In this document: piece after piece, positions 19,701 through 27,757 of the stretch
Layout: every line of letters starts with the position of its first letter
Numbering within the stretch: the stretch's first letter is position 1
Translations under genes and position numbers: made by a program
Notes under the pieces: model-generated
Seen by the model: the letters and a program-made list of their open reading frames with translations, nothing else
Databases searched by the model: none
Told to the model about the DNA's origin: nothing
Assembly: GCA_002336815.1 (NCBI GenBank)
Contig: DDEU01000077.1
Coordinates: 1-33,107 of the forward strand
DNA: 33,107 nt
Reading direction: 5' to 3'
DNA from: Chitinophagaceae bacterium UBA1946
Lineage (GTDB): Bacteria; Bacteroidota; Bacteroidia; Chitinophagales; Chitinophagaceae

Positions 19701-20821
19701 GAATCATTTTGCAACCTTCGCCATCCGTAGCCGAAATCGCCTAAAAAAAAATCGCTGGAAGCAACGGGTACAATATACCGCACACTGAACCCTGGTATTT
19801 GTGCTTTGAATTTGCTTTTTGCAGCATTGAATTTCCTTAGGCCATATCCCACCGTACCAGTCCATACCATTCCGGAACGATCAACAATAAATGGGTAAAT
19901 CAACCTTGTGAGCGGAGGCAATTTTTTACCCCATTGCAGTGGTTTGCCCTTTATCAGATCGCTTACATCATATATGGAATGATCCCGGTGATGATAGTCC
20001 CACAATGGACGCTTTGTTTTAAAAAGCATATTGCCTTCAGGCATTTTTCCTGTATCAAATAATGGTATTGCATTTTTGCCATCATACAAAAAAAGATTGT
20101 TGTTAATGAGTATGTTTTCATCATCAACAAAATAACCGTTGTTGATTAATTGTGCATTAGCCAAAGGGATAAAGCTGTTGTTAGCTGCGTCAAACCTATA
20201 CACTGATTTATCCATGCCGCCAACCCACATGTTGTTGCTTTTGTCTTTGCCCATGCCGTACACAAGCACATTGTTTGGCAATGACAGTTTTGTAATAACG
20301 GGCGCTCCTCCAGCCTCAAAAAAATGATTGCTGAGTTCCACCATGTTGAGGCCGGGCGCATCAGTGGCGATTAAAATTCTGCCATCAGGCATTTCGTTGA
20401 TGCCCCTTATCTGGTTGCCCGAAAGACTGGCTGGGTTAGAAGGATTGTATGCAATCCGGTAAAATAGCCCACTGGCTTTGTCATAAATATTTACACCCGT
20501 ATTCTCTGTGCCAACCCATATCCTTCCTTTTGAATCCTCAAACAATTTCATAATGGTGTTGCTGCTGAGGGAATGTGGATTATAAGGGTCACTGGTAAAA
20601 ACTTTAAAACTGTATCCATCATAACGGTTCAACCCGTTTTTTGTACCTGCCCAAATAAAGCCTTCTTTATCCTGCAGCATATCAAATACCATACCCTGCG
20701 ACAAGCCTTCGGCGGTGGAAATGGTTTGGTACCCGGGTGTTTTTTGTGCAGTAGCCCCCAGCCATAACCAGGTTATGGAAACGACAAGAATTGATTTAAG
20801 GTTGAAAAACCGTTGCTGCAT
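16724..20821 (-). CDS. Hybrid two-component system sensor/AraC regulator (HTCS)
   Basis: This 1365-residue one-chain sensor and transcription factor has a signal peptide (about 1-25), a periplasmic two-component-regulator propeller (about 30-690, blades such as FIWAGTKNGLNRYDG and RIWVGTENTGVNIYD), a Y_Y_Y domain (about 700-775), a membrane helix (about 778-804), HisKA with phospho-acceptor H844 (NITHEFRTP), HATPase_c (N-box NLLSNALKF near 957, DTGIGIP near 997, GTGIGLAL), a receiver with phospho-acceptor D1154 (IITDVMMP), acidic pocket VEDN and Lys in LEKPFN, and a C-terminal AraC HTH (about 1265-1360, SIASIAYECGYNDPAYFSRVF). All catalytic residues are present. HTCS proteins usually sense glycan fragments and switch on adjacent loci. 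No SusC/D or glycoside hydrolase genes are here, so the target may be the giant gene on the same strand, the divergent 21060 gene, or genes elsewhere. Confidence 0.93.
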   Translation of the reverse strand: MQQRFFNLKSILVVSITWLWLGATAQKTPGYQTISTAEGLSQGMVFDMLQDKEGFIWAGTKNGLNRYDGYSFKVFTSDPYNPHSLSSNTIMKLFEDSKGRIWVGTENTGVNIYDKASGLFYRIAYNPSNPASLSGNQIRGINEMPDGRILIATDAPGLNMVELSNHFFEAGGAPVITKLSLPNNVLVYGMGKDKSNNMWVGGMDKSVYRFDAANNSFIPLANAQLINNGYFVDDENILINNNLFLYDGKNAIPLFDTGKMPEGNMLFKTKRPLWDYHHRDHSIYDVSDLIKGKPLQWGKKLPPLTRLIYPFIVDRSGMVWTGTVGYGLRKFNAAKSKFKAQIPGFSVRYIVPVASSDFFLGDFGYGWRRLQNDSVIANPFNKLSIIQQIDNFIVAKTGDYWIKSDFSGYYKYRPSSGKLTAFPQINSFAGRGSKQPMIEDSKSNVWMPGLGGFFTRTNTTTEKIDSFTINTNAARPVQAEAVCTDIYEDRQGILWVGTADGFARLDFSSGTGDTPQVKWYYNNSNSLNSLNYNNVSSFMDDPAEPNKYLWICTKGGGLNRLDKNTGDFFHLTSKDGLPDDVVYGIVADDAGNFWGSTNKGIFCMLAGKAGSTNWVFRNFTKADGLQGDEFNTGAYRKLPNGNLAFGGVNGLNVFDPKEILAAGFTPNVFITDILINNQPVTAGDSSGVLKSTIEQSKNITLTYLQDILTLEFSSLDFTAPEQNKYRYQLVGVDNDWVESGTRRSATYLHLPSGKYIFKVQGSNSQGIWSDKIAELQITVLPPWWRSWWAYGCYALLIGLGIRAYLKFTVNRAKLKSQLNFEQLEAKRIKELDTVKTQLYTNITHEFRTPLTVILGMAQQVKSNPPLHLQNGMDMIIRNGESLLNLVNEMLDLSKLETGKMMLQPVNGDVINFLRYIVESFHSLAESQKKQLHFLTEMDALYMEYDPEKLRQIISNLLSNALKFTPERGNIYISITEQTLPAQTGKASLVIKVKDTGIGIPESQLQHIFERFYQLDNSHTRKTEGTGIGLALTKELVKLMAGEITVKSPPTGAGKGSEFTVVLPLKKIQSSEENMPAAVKPVKLEQDISGRHVNNIDTIEKHPATKPLILLVEDNADVVAYTASCLPDYRLAVGKDGREGLEIAAELVPDLIITDVMMPFVDGFELCRSLRSDEHTSHIPIIMLTAKADIESKMEGLQQGADAYLEKPFNREELLIRIKKLLELRLTLQQYYLKRAGISSPAPEPSSTETTQPATTTIEDEFVKKVREAVEANIADADFTIEQLCKLVFMSHSQLHRKLDALTGCSPNKFIRIIRLNKAREMLKNPALSIASIAYECGYNDPAYFSRVFKQEYGETPQEWRVAIKS

Positions 20822-21059
20822 TTACTGCTAAAGATAATTGGAAACTTTTTTTACAGCGTATTTGCCGGTAAGAAACTGATCCTTCTTTTTTAAAATGACG
20901 AATTAATCCTGTCACTGCACAATTTGTCCTGTTGAATGCTTTAAAAATATCACTCTATGACGGATATCTACTCACTACCACCTTCGATAGCAGCGATTTT
21001 TACATATCCATTTTACCCCGCAAACGCTTTCACTATTATTAACTATTAAACCAAAAAAA

Positions 21060-21803
21060 ATGAAAAAAAATTTTTGTGCCAGGACAAAGATCTTCGGCCT
21101 TCTGTTGATGCTTATCCCTTTTGCAGGCATCAGCCAGGTGAAAAATGTAATTTCCCACCAACGCGTATTTCCCAAAGCGGATAAAGTGATGGAGTTTGAA
21201 AAAGCGCTGGCAGCACATGCACAAAAGTATCACACCGGTGATGCACATTGGCGTGTGTTCAGTATTCAATCGGGGCCCGATATGGGCGGCTACCACATTA
21301 CCGAAGGCCCGACAAGCTGGGAGGGAGAAGACGCAAGGGGCGACATGGGTACAGAGCACATGACAGACTGGAATAAGAATGTAAGCGTGTATTTAACCGA
21401 CCGGTTATCGGGTGGCTATTCTGTATATGTTGATTCATTAAGTACAGTGGCTTTAGGCGACTTCTCGGATAAAATTCAGATCACCCATGTGTATCCCAAA
21501 ATAGGATGGGGTAATAAAGTGGTAAGCATGATAAAAAAACTGAAGGCTGCCTGGGTTGCCGAAGGATCAACCATTGCCGTATACCAGGCCAATGGCTCCG
21601 GTGCTGCACAGTACACGCTGGTAAACAGGTACAAGCAGGGCCTCAAGGAAAAGGCTGCTGGCTTTCGCAAACCATTCAGGGAAACTTATGATGCCGTACA
21701 TGGCGCAGGCGCTTATGAAGAATACCTGGAGGATCTGCGGAATTATGTAAATGATGTATGGAGTGAACTACTCTTTATGCGTAAAGATCTAAGTTCAAAA
21801 TAA
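21060..21803 (+). CDS. Secreted protein of unknown function, possible duplicated ferredoxin-like fold
   Basis: This 247-residue protein has a clear signal peptide (KKNFCARTKIFGLLLMLIPF, cleavage near residue 25 after GISQ). The mature part appears to have two related halves, one starting HQRVFPKADKVMEFEKALAAH and one ITHVYPKIGWGNKVVSMIKK. Each has a beta-alpha-beta look with a later strand (AHWRVFSIQSGP; STIAVYQANGSG) like dimeric alpha-beta barrel proteins. That resemblance is an inference; no family is named with confidence. The ATG follows an A-rich leader (aaaccaaaaaaa), typical of Bacteroidota. It is divergent from the HTCS gene across 238 bp, so the two could share a control region. A strong hairpin follows the stop. 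Confidence 0.75.
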   Translation: MKKNFCARTKIFGLLLMLIPFAGISQVKNVISHQRVFPKADKVMEFEKALAAHAQKYHTGDAHWRVFSIQSGPDMGGYHITEGPTSWEGEDARGDMGTEHMTDWNKNVSVYLTDRLSGGYSVYVDSLSTVALGDFSDKIQITHVYPKIGWGNKVVSMIKKLKAAWVAEGSTIAVYQANGSGAAQYTLVNRYKQGLKEKAAGFRKPFRETYDAVHGAGAYEEYLEDLRNYVNDVWSELLFMRKDLSSK

Positions 21804-21820
21804 ATCGATAGCGTCACTGT

Positions 21821-21855
21821 AATAAGCCTATAGTTTAAAAAACTATAGGCTTATT
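21821..21855. terminator. Strong bidirectional hairpin terminator
   Basis: A perfect 16-bp stem, AATAAGCCTATAGTTT (21821-21836) with its complement at 21840-21855, has a 3-nt A loop. It lies 17 nt after the stop of the secreted-protein gene. There is only a short T-run after it on the plus strand (ttattt), but the T-rich 3' arm and stem length make a terminator likely. It is palindromic and could act in both directions. Confidence 0.75.
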
Positions 21856-22187
21856 TATCCGGTTGATGCAGATCAATGAGCATGTGGAGAAAGTAATTGA
21901 ATTGGAAAAACCAGACCATCCTGATTTAACACGCTCTGTTTAAAAAAGACGTAAATAATTATCCATACAAACAATTTATCAAAACCAATTTATAGATACT
22001 GGTAAAAATAACCTGTAACCTTTTTGTATCTCATTCATTCACGAGCAACCAATCTCCTGTTTTTGCCGATGGATTGATGCCGCCACAGTACAGTTAATCC
22101 TGCTGATCGGTTGAAAATATCTTTTTACAATCTGCCCTTATCAAAAACAACTTAATTTTACCTTCTGAAAACAAACGGGTACTACTG
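21856..22187. other. Gap upstream of the FAD/Fe-S gene; only a 25-codon ORF
   Basis: The stretch from the hairpin to the next gene is AT-rich. The only notable ORF is 21866-21943 (25 codons, starts MQINEHVEKVIELEKPDH). It reads like the tail or remnant of a longer protein but matches nothing recognised. No strict Bacteroidota promoter was found for the downstream gene. Confidence 0.35.
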
Positions 22188-25142
22188 ATGAATGAAAAGC
22201 TGCAACAGCTCAGCACCACACTACAGGGTGATTTATTTTTTGATACAACCATGCGGTTGCTTTATGCCACCGATGCCTCGGCTTACAGGGAGCTTCCCCT
22301 GGCAGTGGCCGTTCCAAAAACTGTTGAGGACATTCAGCAACTCATAGCATTTGCCAGCGCCCATAAAACATCGCTGATACCACGTACCGCCGGTACCTCC
22401 CTGGCAGGGCAGGTAGTGGGCAATGGCATTGTGGTAGATGTAAGTAAAAATTTCACCAGTATCCTTGAACTCAACAAAGAAGAAAAATGGGTGAGGGTAC
22501 AGCCCGGCGTTATCAGGGATGAGCTCAATCTTTTTTTACAGCCACATGGCCTGTTCTTTGGCCCGGAAACTTCCACTGCCAACAGGGCAATGATCGGGGG
22601 CATGGTAGGTAATAATAGTTGCGGCAGTAATTCTGTGCAATACGGAAGTGTAAGGGAGCATTTGTTGGAAGTAAAAGCCCTCCTGAGCGATGGCAGCGAA
22701 ACTACTTTTAAAACCCTTTCAATTGATGCGTTTCATCAAAAATGTGAAGGCGATCACCTGGAGGCCAATATTTATAAAACGGTAAGAAGTTTACTAAGCA
22801 ATTACGATCACCAGCAGGAGATCCGCAAAGAATTCCCCAAAGCATCTATTGAAAGAAGAAATACCGGTTACGCAGTAGATGTGCTGCTGGAAACTGCGCC
22901 ATTTACTGCCGGAAAAGAAGATTTTAATTTCTGCAAACTGATTGCCGGTTCAGAAGGTACGCTGGCGTTTATCACAGAGATAAAACTCCATGTAAATGAA
23001 TTGCCGCCAAAAGAAACCGGCCTGCTCTGTGTTCATTTCAACAGCATTGACGAAGCCTTGCGTGCCAATGTCATTGCCATGCAGTTCAGGCCCAGCGCCA
23101 GTGAGCTCATCGATCATTATATCCTGGAATGTACCAAAGACAATATTGAACAAAGCAAGAACCGTTTTTTTGTAAAGGGCGATCCCGGTGCCATACTGGT
23201 GGTGGAATTTTGCAGAACTACCCGTGATGAGATCAACGTGATGGCAGCAACTGTAGAGGCCGCCATGCGGCAGGCTGGTTTAGGATATCACTTCCCGTTA
23301 TTGTTTGGCAGCGACAGCAAAAAGATATGGACACTACGTAAGGCGGGTCTTGGTTTGCTGAGCAATTTACCGGGCGATGAAAAAGCCGTGCCGGTGATAG
23401 AAGATACGGCTGTTGATGTGAACGATCTGCCTGCGTACATTGCAGATTTCAATAAGATACTGGAAAAATATGGTCTTCATGCAGTGCATTATGCACATGC
23501 CGGTAGTGGTGAAATTCACCTGCGACCCATCATTAATTTAAAAACGGGGGAAGGCAACCGCCTGTTCAGGGTAATTGCAGAAGAGATCGCCACACTTGTA
23601 AAAAAATACAACGGCTCCCTAAGTGGTGAGCACGGTGATGGCAGGTTGAGAGGAGAGTTCATTCCACAAATGGTAGGACAAAAAAATTATGAACTGCTGC
23701 GCAGGATCAAATACACCTGGGACCCGGAAAATATTTTCAATCCCAATAAGATTGTTGATACCCCTTCCATGAATTCCATGCTGCGGTACACGCCGGGGCA
23801 GCAAACACCAAAGTTCAATACTATTTTTCGCTACAAAGACCAGGATGTGCTGCAGCACGCCGAGCAATGCAATGGCAGCGGCGATTGCAGGAAAACGCAT
23901 TTGAGTGGCGGCACCATGTGCCCCAGTTACATGGCTACTAAAAATGAGAAGGATACTACCAGGGCCAGGGCAAATATCCTGCGGGAGTTTTTGACGAATT
24001 CGGATAAGCTCAACCGCTTCGATCACAAAGAAATTTATGAAGTGATGGATCTTTGCCTGAGCTGCAAGGCCTGTAAAAGTGAGTGCCCCAGCAATGTAGA
24101 TGTAGCCAAATTAAAAGCAGAATTTTTACAACAATACTACGATGTCAATGGCGTGCCTTTCAGGAGCAGGCTCATTGCTAACTTCAGCGCCAGTGCCAGG
24201 CTGGGCGCCCTTATGCCGGGCCTCTACAATTTTGCCATGACCAATCCTTTTATCAGCAACAGCATTAAAAAACTCGTTGGCTTTGGGGTTAAGCGCAGTA
24301 TGCCTACGATGTATAGTACAACGCTGGAAAAATGGTGGAAAAATCAAAAGTCAAAAGTCAAAAATCAAAAAGAAAACTCGGAAGAAGGCGGGGGAACCTT
24401 CCACCTTAAACCTAAAACCTTATATCTTTTTTGCGACGAGTTTACCAACTATAACGATACAGCCATTGGTATTAAAGCGATACAATTACTGGAACGGTTA
24501 GGGTATGAAGTGATCATTCCGGCACATATCGAAAGTGGCAGAGCCTGGCTGAGCAAGGGCCTGATACGGAAAGCAAAAATTATCGCCAACAGGAATGTGG
24601 AAATGCTGAAAGATATTGTTACTGCAGATGCACCATTGATCGGTATTGAACCATCGGCCATCCTTACTTTCAGGGATGAATACATTGACCTTGCCAGCGA
24701 CGAAAATCTTGCAGCAGCAAAAGCATTGTCAAAAAATGTTTTTTTGATCGATGAATTTATTGCTTCAGAGATCGGTAAAGGAAACATCAGCAAAGAGTTG
24801 TTCACCAAAGAAAAAAAACTCATCCGGTTGCATGGCCACTGCCAGCAAAAATCATTGTCATCGGTGGCCTCTTCCGTTACTTTATTATCCCTCCCGGAAA
24901 ATTATACCGTGCAAACCATCCCATCGGGCTGCTGTGGCATGGCCGGTTCATTCGGCTATGAAAAAGAACACTATGACCTGTCTATGAAAATAGGCGAACT
25001 GGTACTGTTTCCCACAGTACGCAGCCAGGGCCCGGAAGTGATCATTGCAGCGCCGGGCACCAGTTGCCGCCACCAGGTAAAGGATGGCACGGGCAAAACA
25101 GCATTGCATCCTGTGGAAGTGCTGTTCGACGCACTGATCTGA
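22188..25142 (+). CDS. FAD-linked 2-hydroxyacid dehydrogenase with Fe-S and CCG domains
   Basis: This 984-residue protein is of the GlcD/Dld plus GlpC-like fusion type (similar in layout to E. coli YdiJ). It probably oxidises a D-2-hydroxyacid such as D-lactate or D-2-hydroxyglutarate and passes electrons through Fe-S clusters to an acceptor. A PCMH FAD domain (about 1-250) carries IPRTAGTSLAGQ and GGMVGNNSCGSNSVQYGSV. The FAD-oxidase C domain spans about 270-535 (HYAHAGSGEIHLRP, SGEHGDGRLRGEF). Fe-S ligands are C561, C567 and C578, then C623, C626, C629 and C633 (CLSCKACKSECP). A C-terminal CCG region (about 745-980) has GHCQQKS and SGCCGMAGSFG (C915, C916). Between the Fe-S and CCG parts, residues about 719-745 are a low-complexity linker encoded by heptamer-like repeats. 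The substrate cannot be fixed from sequence. The gene appears monocistronic. Confidence 0.9.
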   Translation: MNEKLQQLSTTLQGDLFFDTTMRLLYATDASAYRELPLAVAVPKTVEDIQQLIAFASAHKTSLIPRTAGTSLAGQVVGNGIVVDVSKNFTSILELNKEEKWVRVQPGVIRDELNLFLQPHGLFFGPETSTANRAMIGGMVGNNSCGSNSVQYGSVREHLLEVKALLSDGSETTFKTLSIDAFHQKCEGDHLEANIYKTVRSLLSNYDHQQEIRKEFPKASIERRNTGYAVDVLLETAPFTAGKEDFNFCKLIAGSEGTLAFITEIKLHVNELPPKETGLLCVHFNSIDEALRANVIAMQFRPSASELIDHYILECTKDNIEQSKNRFFVKGDPGAILVVEFCRTTRDEINVMAATVEAAMRQAGLGYHFPLLFGSDSKKIWTLRKAGLGLLSNLPGDEKAVPVIEDTAVDVNDLPAYIADFNKILEKYGLHAVHYAHAGSGEIHLRPIINLKTGEGNRLFRVIAEEIATLVKKYNGSLSGEHGDGRLRGEFIPQMVGQKNYELLRRIKYTWDPENIFNPNKIVDTPSMNSMLRYTPGQQTPKFNTIFRYKDQDVLQHAEQCNGSGDCRKTHLSGGTMCPSYMATKNEKDTTRARANILREFLTNSDKLNRFDHKEIYEVMDLCLSCKACKSECPSNVDVAKLKAEFLQQYYDVNGVPFRSRLIANFSASARLGALMPGLYNFAMTNPFISNSIKKLVGFGVKRSMPTMYSTTLEKWWKNQKSKVKNQKENSEEGGGTFHLKPKTLYLFCDEFTNYNDTAIGIKAIQLLERLGYEVIIPAHIESGRAWLSKGLIRKAKIIANRNVEMLKDIVTADAPLIGIEPSAILTFRDEYIDLASDENLAAAKALSKNVFLIDEFIASEIGKGNISKELFTKEKKLIRLHGHCQQKSLSSVASSVTLLSLPENYTVQTIPSGCCGMAGSFGYEKEHYDLSMKIGELVLFPTVRSQGPEVIIAAPGTSCRHQVKDGTGKTALHPVEVLFDALI
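24343..24424 (+). repeat. In-frame heptamer-repeat segment inside the dehydrogenase gene
   Basis: The segment starts with imperfect tandem heptamers of TCAAAAG/TCAAAAA (24344-24371) and ends with heptamers of ACCTTAA/ACCTAAA/ACCTTAT (about 24403-24424). About 30 nt of G-rich sequence lies between them. It is read in frame as a Lys/Asn/Gln linker then EEGGG and a short Lys/Pro stretch, between two conserved domains. Heptamer tracts like these are otherwise an intergenic feature in such genomes (from memory), so this looks like a repeat element that entered the coding region without breaking the frame. Confidence 0.55.
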
Positions 25143-25166
25143 GGCCGGTAAGGCTCCTGCATTTTT

Positions 25167-25200
25167 AAAAATCCCTAAAAAAGGGGAGGTGGAGATTTTT
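25167..25200 (+). terminator. Possible terminator after the FAD/Fe-S gene
   Basis: An imperfect hairpin, AAAAATCCC (25167-25175) against GGAGATTTTT (25191-25200) with an inner CCCT/AGGGG pairing, ends in a T-run. It begins about 25 nt after the stop. Pairing is imperfect, so confidence is moderate. Confidence 0.4.
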
Positions 25201-25293
25201 ATATACACTTACTTTTGACTGGTTATCCAATATGCGCTGAAACCGGCACGTAATCCTCCCTTTTCGATCGTACAGGTTAAAAAATCAACACCA

Positions 25294-27660
25294 ATGCAAC
25301 CAAAAAAACTGCTTTGTTCAGCACTGCTGTGCTTAATTTTTTGTACTGTAAAAGCCCAGGTAGTACCACGTGGGCATTCGCCCAGGTGCGGTTCTGAATT
25401 CAACCTGGCCGAAGTATTAAGTAATCCACTAAGGGCAAAAAAATATTTAGCCAATGAGCGGATGATCGCAAAAAGGATCAGGGATAAACGCCTGGGCATT
25501 GATGCCGCAATGGCACTGGACCATACCACTGAAGTAAAGATCCCGGTGGTATTTCACATTGTAGATCCCAATCCCAACAGCATTACTGATGATATGATCA
25601 ATTTGCAGCTGGCAATACTCAACAGGGATTATTCCGGTAAAAATGCAGACTCTGCCAATGCCGTTCCTTTTTATGGTGTACGTGGACATTCCAAAATAAC
25701 TTTTGTACTTGCCAAACGTTCGCCACGAGGTTGTGATACCACCGGAATTGTAAGGGTAACCTCCAATCTTACTGTTCATGGAACGATTAGAGATAATAAC
25801 GGTAATGTTACAGCAGCCAGCAATACCTATTTAATGAAGTACACTGCTTCGGGCGGCGATGATGGCTGGGACAGTTACAATTGCCATTACCTCAATATCT
25901 GGGTTTGCAACCTTACCAATGGTTTACTCGGCGAAGGAACATTTCCTGATACAGAGCCATCCAGTGTACAGGGGCTGGTGATTGCCAAAAGCTCTTTTTC
26001 CTTCGTGGCCGGTCAATATACTTTTGGCCGCACATTGGTACATGAAGTAGGGCATTTTTTAAACCTGAGGCACATTTGGGGCGATGATGAAGATGATGCC
26101 AATACCTGCTCCGGTACGGATGAGATCGGCGATACCCCTAACCAGGCCGTAGCCACTTTTGGTGCACCCGCAGGAATAAAATACGATGCTTGTTCGCCGG
26201 CACCTGGCAACGGTTACAATTATCAAAATTTCATGGATTACTGTGATGACGTTGCCCTGACCATGTTTACCAACCAGCAGATAGACCGCATCCTGGCAGG
26301 GTTGGAACTGTTCCCCAATCGCCATAATTTGATCGATAAAAACAACAAAGCACTCACGCCGGTAGAATCCAACGAACTTTTCACGATGTGCAATACGGCA
26401 GAGTTCACTACCAATGCCTTCACCACCATTGCTGTTGGCAAAGGCGGGGTGGTTTGGGCGGGTACTGCCAATGCAGGACTGTATCAATACCGCAGCGGAC
26501 ACTGGTACCGCAATGTGAATAATGTGAACAATAATTACCAGGATATCAAAGCCGGTAAATATGGCGGCATCTGGATAGCCCAATCCGGTTACAGCGGTGC
26601 ACAAGCCAATACCGGCGGAGTGTATTATATTCCGGATACCGTATTCCCTGCTACCACCAATTACTACAGTTTTTCAAACGGGCTGCCATCAAGATATGTA
26701 AAAGGACTTTTTATCGACACTACTAAAACTTACCTGGAAGGCGTTGATACCCCGTTGATCTATACAGCTAATTTTGCCCATATTACAGCGGGTGTTTCGG
26801 CTGCAGGTGGCGTGGGTCGTGGATTTTTCCCCGTGGCGCCCAACTATTTTACAACTTTCAGAAAGGGGATACAGGCATCAAGAGTCACTGATGGCACCGC
26901 AAGCGTCTACTGCATAGCAGGTAATTACAAAGAGATATGGGCGCACATCCAAAATAACTATGGCCGTAGCCAGGTACTGCGTTACAAAAATGATATTTTG
27001 ATGGATACCCTGCCTTCGCTGGATACCACCAATATTTTCAATGGGATATTGACCGGCCAGTTCAATGTAAAGGCAATGTATTTTGATGCCCGGGGCAACC
27101 GCTGGATGAGTGTAAATGGCAAAGGGCTCATCGTAACAGATTCCAATGAAACCGTATGGCACCCGATCGATTTCGCTTCCCTGTTCCCTTCAACTCCTGC
27201 GTTTAACAACAATGCCATTTCAGGCGATACAGCCGGCAACGTATTCATCGGAACACAGAATGGACTGATCGTATATACGGCCAATAAAACCCTGGATGAT
27301 GAGAAATCGTACAAATTATACACTACAAACCATGGGCTTCCCTCCAACAATATCAAGGCCATAGCTGCGGATACATCGAGGCAAAAGTTATTGATCGCAA
27401 CGGATAATGGGATTATCTTCTGGAACCCAACCTGCGCTACCGGACCTGCTGAAGATATCGAGAATTTCTCAACGGTGGCTACCGGCGACTGGAGCAACCC
27501 TGCTATCTGGTGCAATGGAGTAGTACCGCCTCCCAATGCAAAAATCATTGTTCGGCACCCGGTTACTATTACTACCAATACACATTGCAAGTCATTGCAA
27601 CTGGTATTGCCGGGAAGCTTTACCGTTGCGCCGGGAATTGATCTGAGTGTAGGGAACTAA
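25294..27660 (+). CDS. Secreted M43-type metalloprotease with C-terminal propeller
   Basis: This 788-residue protein has a signal peptide (QPKKLLCSALLCLIFCTVKA, cleavage near 22). Then comes a pappalysin-like M43 catalytic domain (about 80-345): VKIPVVFHIVDPN, the zinc site HEVGHFLNLRH with H250, H254 and H260 as ligands and E251 as base, the conserved GDTPN, and a Met-turn at M314 (NFMDYCDD). The Gly of the metzincin consensus HExxHxxGxxH is Asn (N257), a change I recall as common in Bacteroidota M43 enzymes. Residues about 368-700 are propeller blades of the reg_prop style (VVWAGTANAGLYQY, GGIWIAQSG, NVFIGTQNGLIVY, HGLPSNNIKAIAAD). The last ~70 residues form a G8-like module (GDWSNPAIWCNGVVP). 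No T9SS sorting domain is seen at the C-terminus. It is probably co-transcribed with the M4 gene 97 bp downstream. Role: extracellular or envelope proteolysis; substrate unknown. Confidence 0.9.
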   Translation: MQPKKLLCSALLCLIFCTVKAQVVPRGHSPRCGSEFNLAEVLSNPLRAKKYLANERMIAKRIRDKRLGIDAAMALDHTTEVKIPVVFHIVDPNPNSITDDMINLQLAILNRDYSGKNADSANAVPFYGVRGHSKITFVLAKRSPRGCDTTGIVRVTSNLTVHGTIRDNNGNVTAASNTYLMKYTASGGDDGWDSYNCHYLNIWVCNLTNGLLGEGTFPDTEPSSVQGLVIAKSSFSFVAGQYTFGRTLVHEVGHFLNLRHIWGDDEDDANTCSGTDEIGDTPNQAVATFGAPAGIKYDACSPAPGNGYNYQNFMDYCDDVALTMFTNQQIDRILAGLELFPNRHNLIDKNNKALTPVESNELFTMCNTAEFTTNAFTTIAVGKGGVVWAGTANAGLYQYRSGHWYRNVNNVNNNYQDIKAGKYGGIWIAQSGYSGAQANTGGVYYIPDTVFPATTNYYSFSNGLPSRYVKGLFIDTTKTYLEGVDTPLIYTANFAHITAGVSAAGGVGRGFFPVAPNYFTTFRKGIQASRVTDGTASVYCIAGNYKEIWAHIQNNYGRSQVLRYKNDILMDTLPSLDTTNIFNGILTGQFNVKAMYFDARGNRWMSVNGKGLIVTDSNETVWHPIDFASLFPSTPAFNNNAISGDTAGNVFIGTQNGLIVYTANKTLDDEKSYKLYTTNHGLPSNNIKAIAADTSRQKLLIATDNGIIFWNPTCATGPAEDIENFSTVATGDWSNPAIWCNGVVPPPNAKIIVRHPVTITTNTHCKSLQLVLPGSFTVAPGIDLSVGN

Positions 27661-27757
27661 GCCGTAGGGAGCCATGGTTAATAAGCCACTACTTCAAAAT
27701 AGGTATTGTAAAATAAAAGGATATGGATGATTTTTAGCAGCATTAAATACTATAAAC

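Noticed and set aside
23619..24026. 135-codon minus-strand ORF in the dehydrogenase gene
   Set aside because: It overlaps the conserved FAD and Fe-S motifs of the real gene and has no domain of its own.
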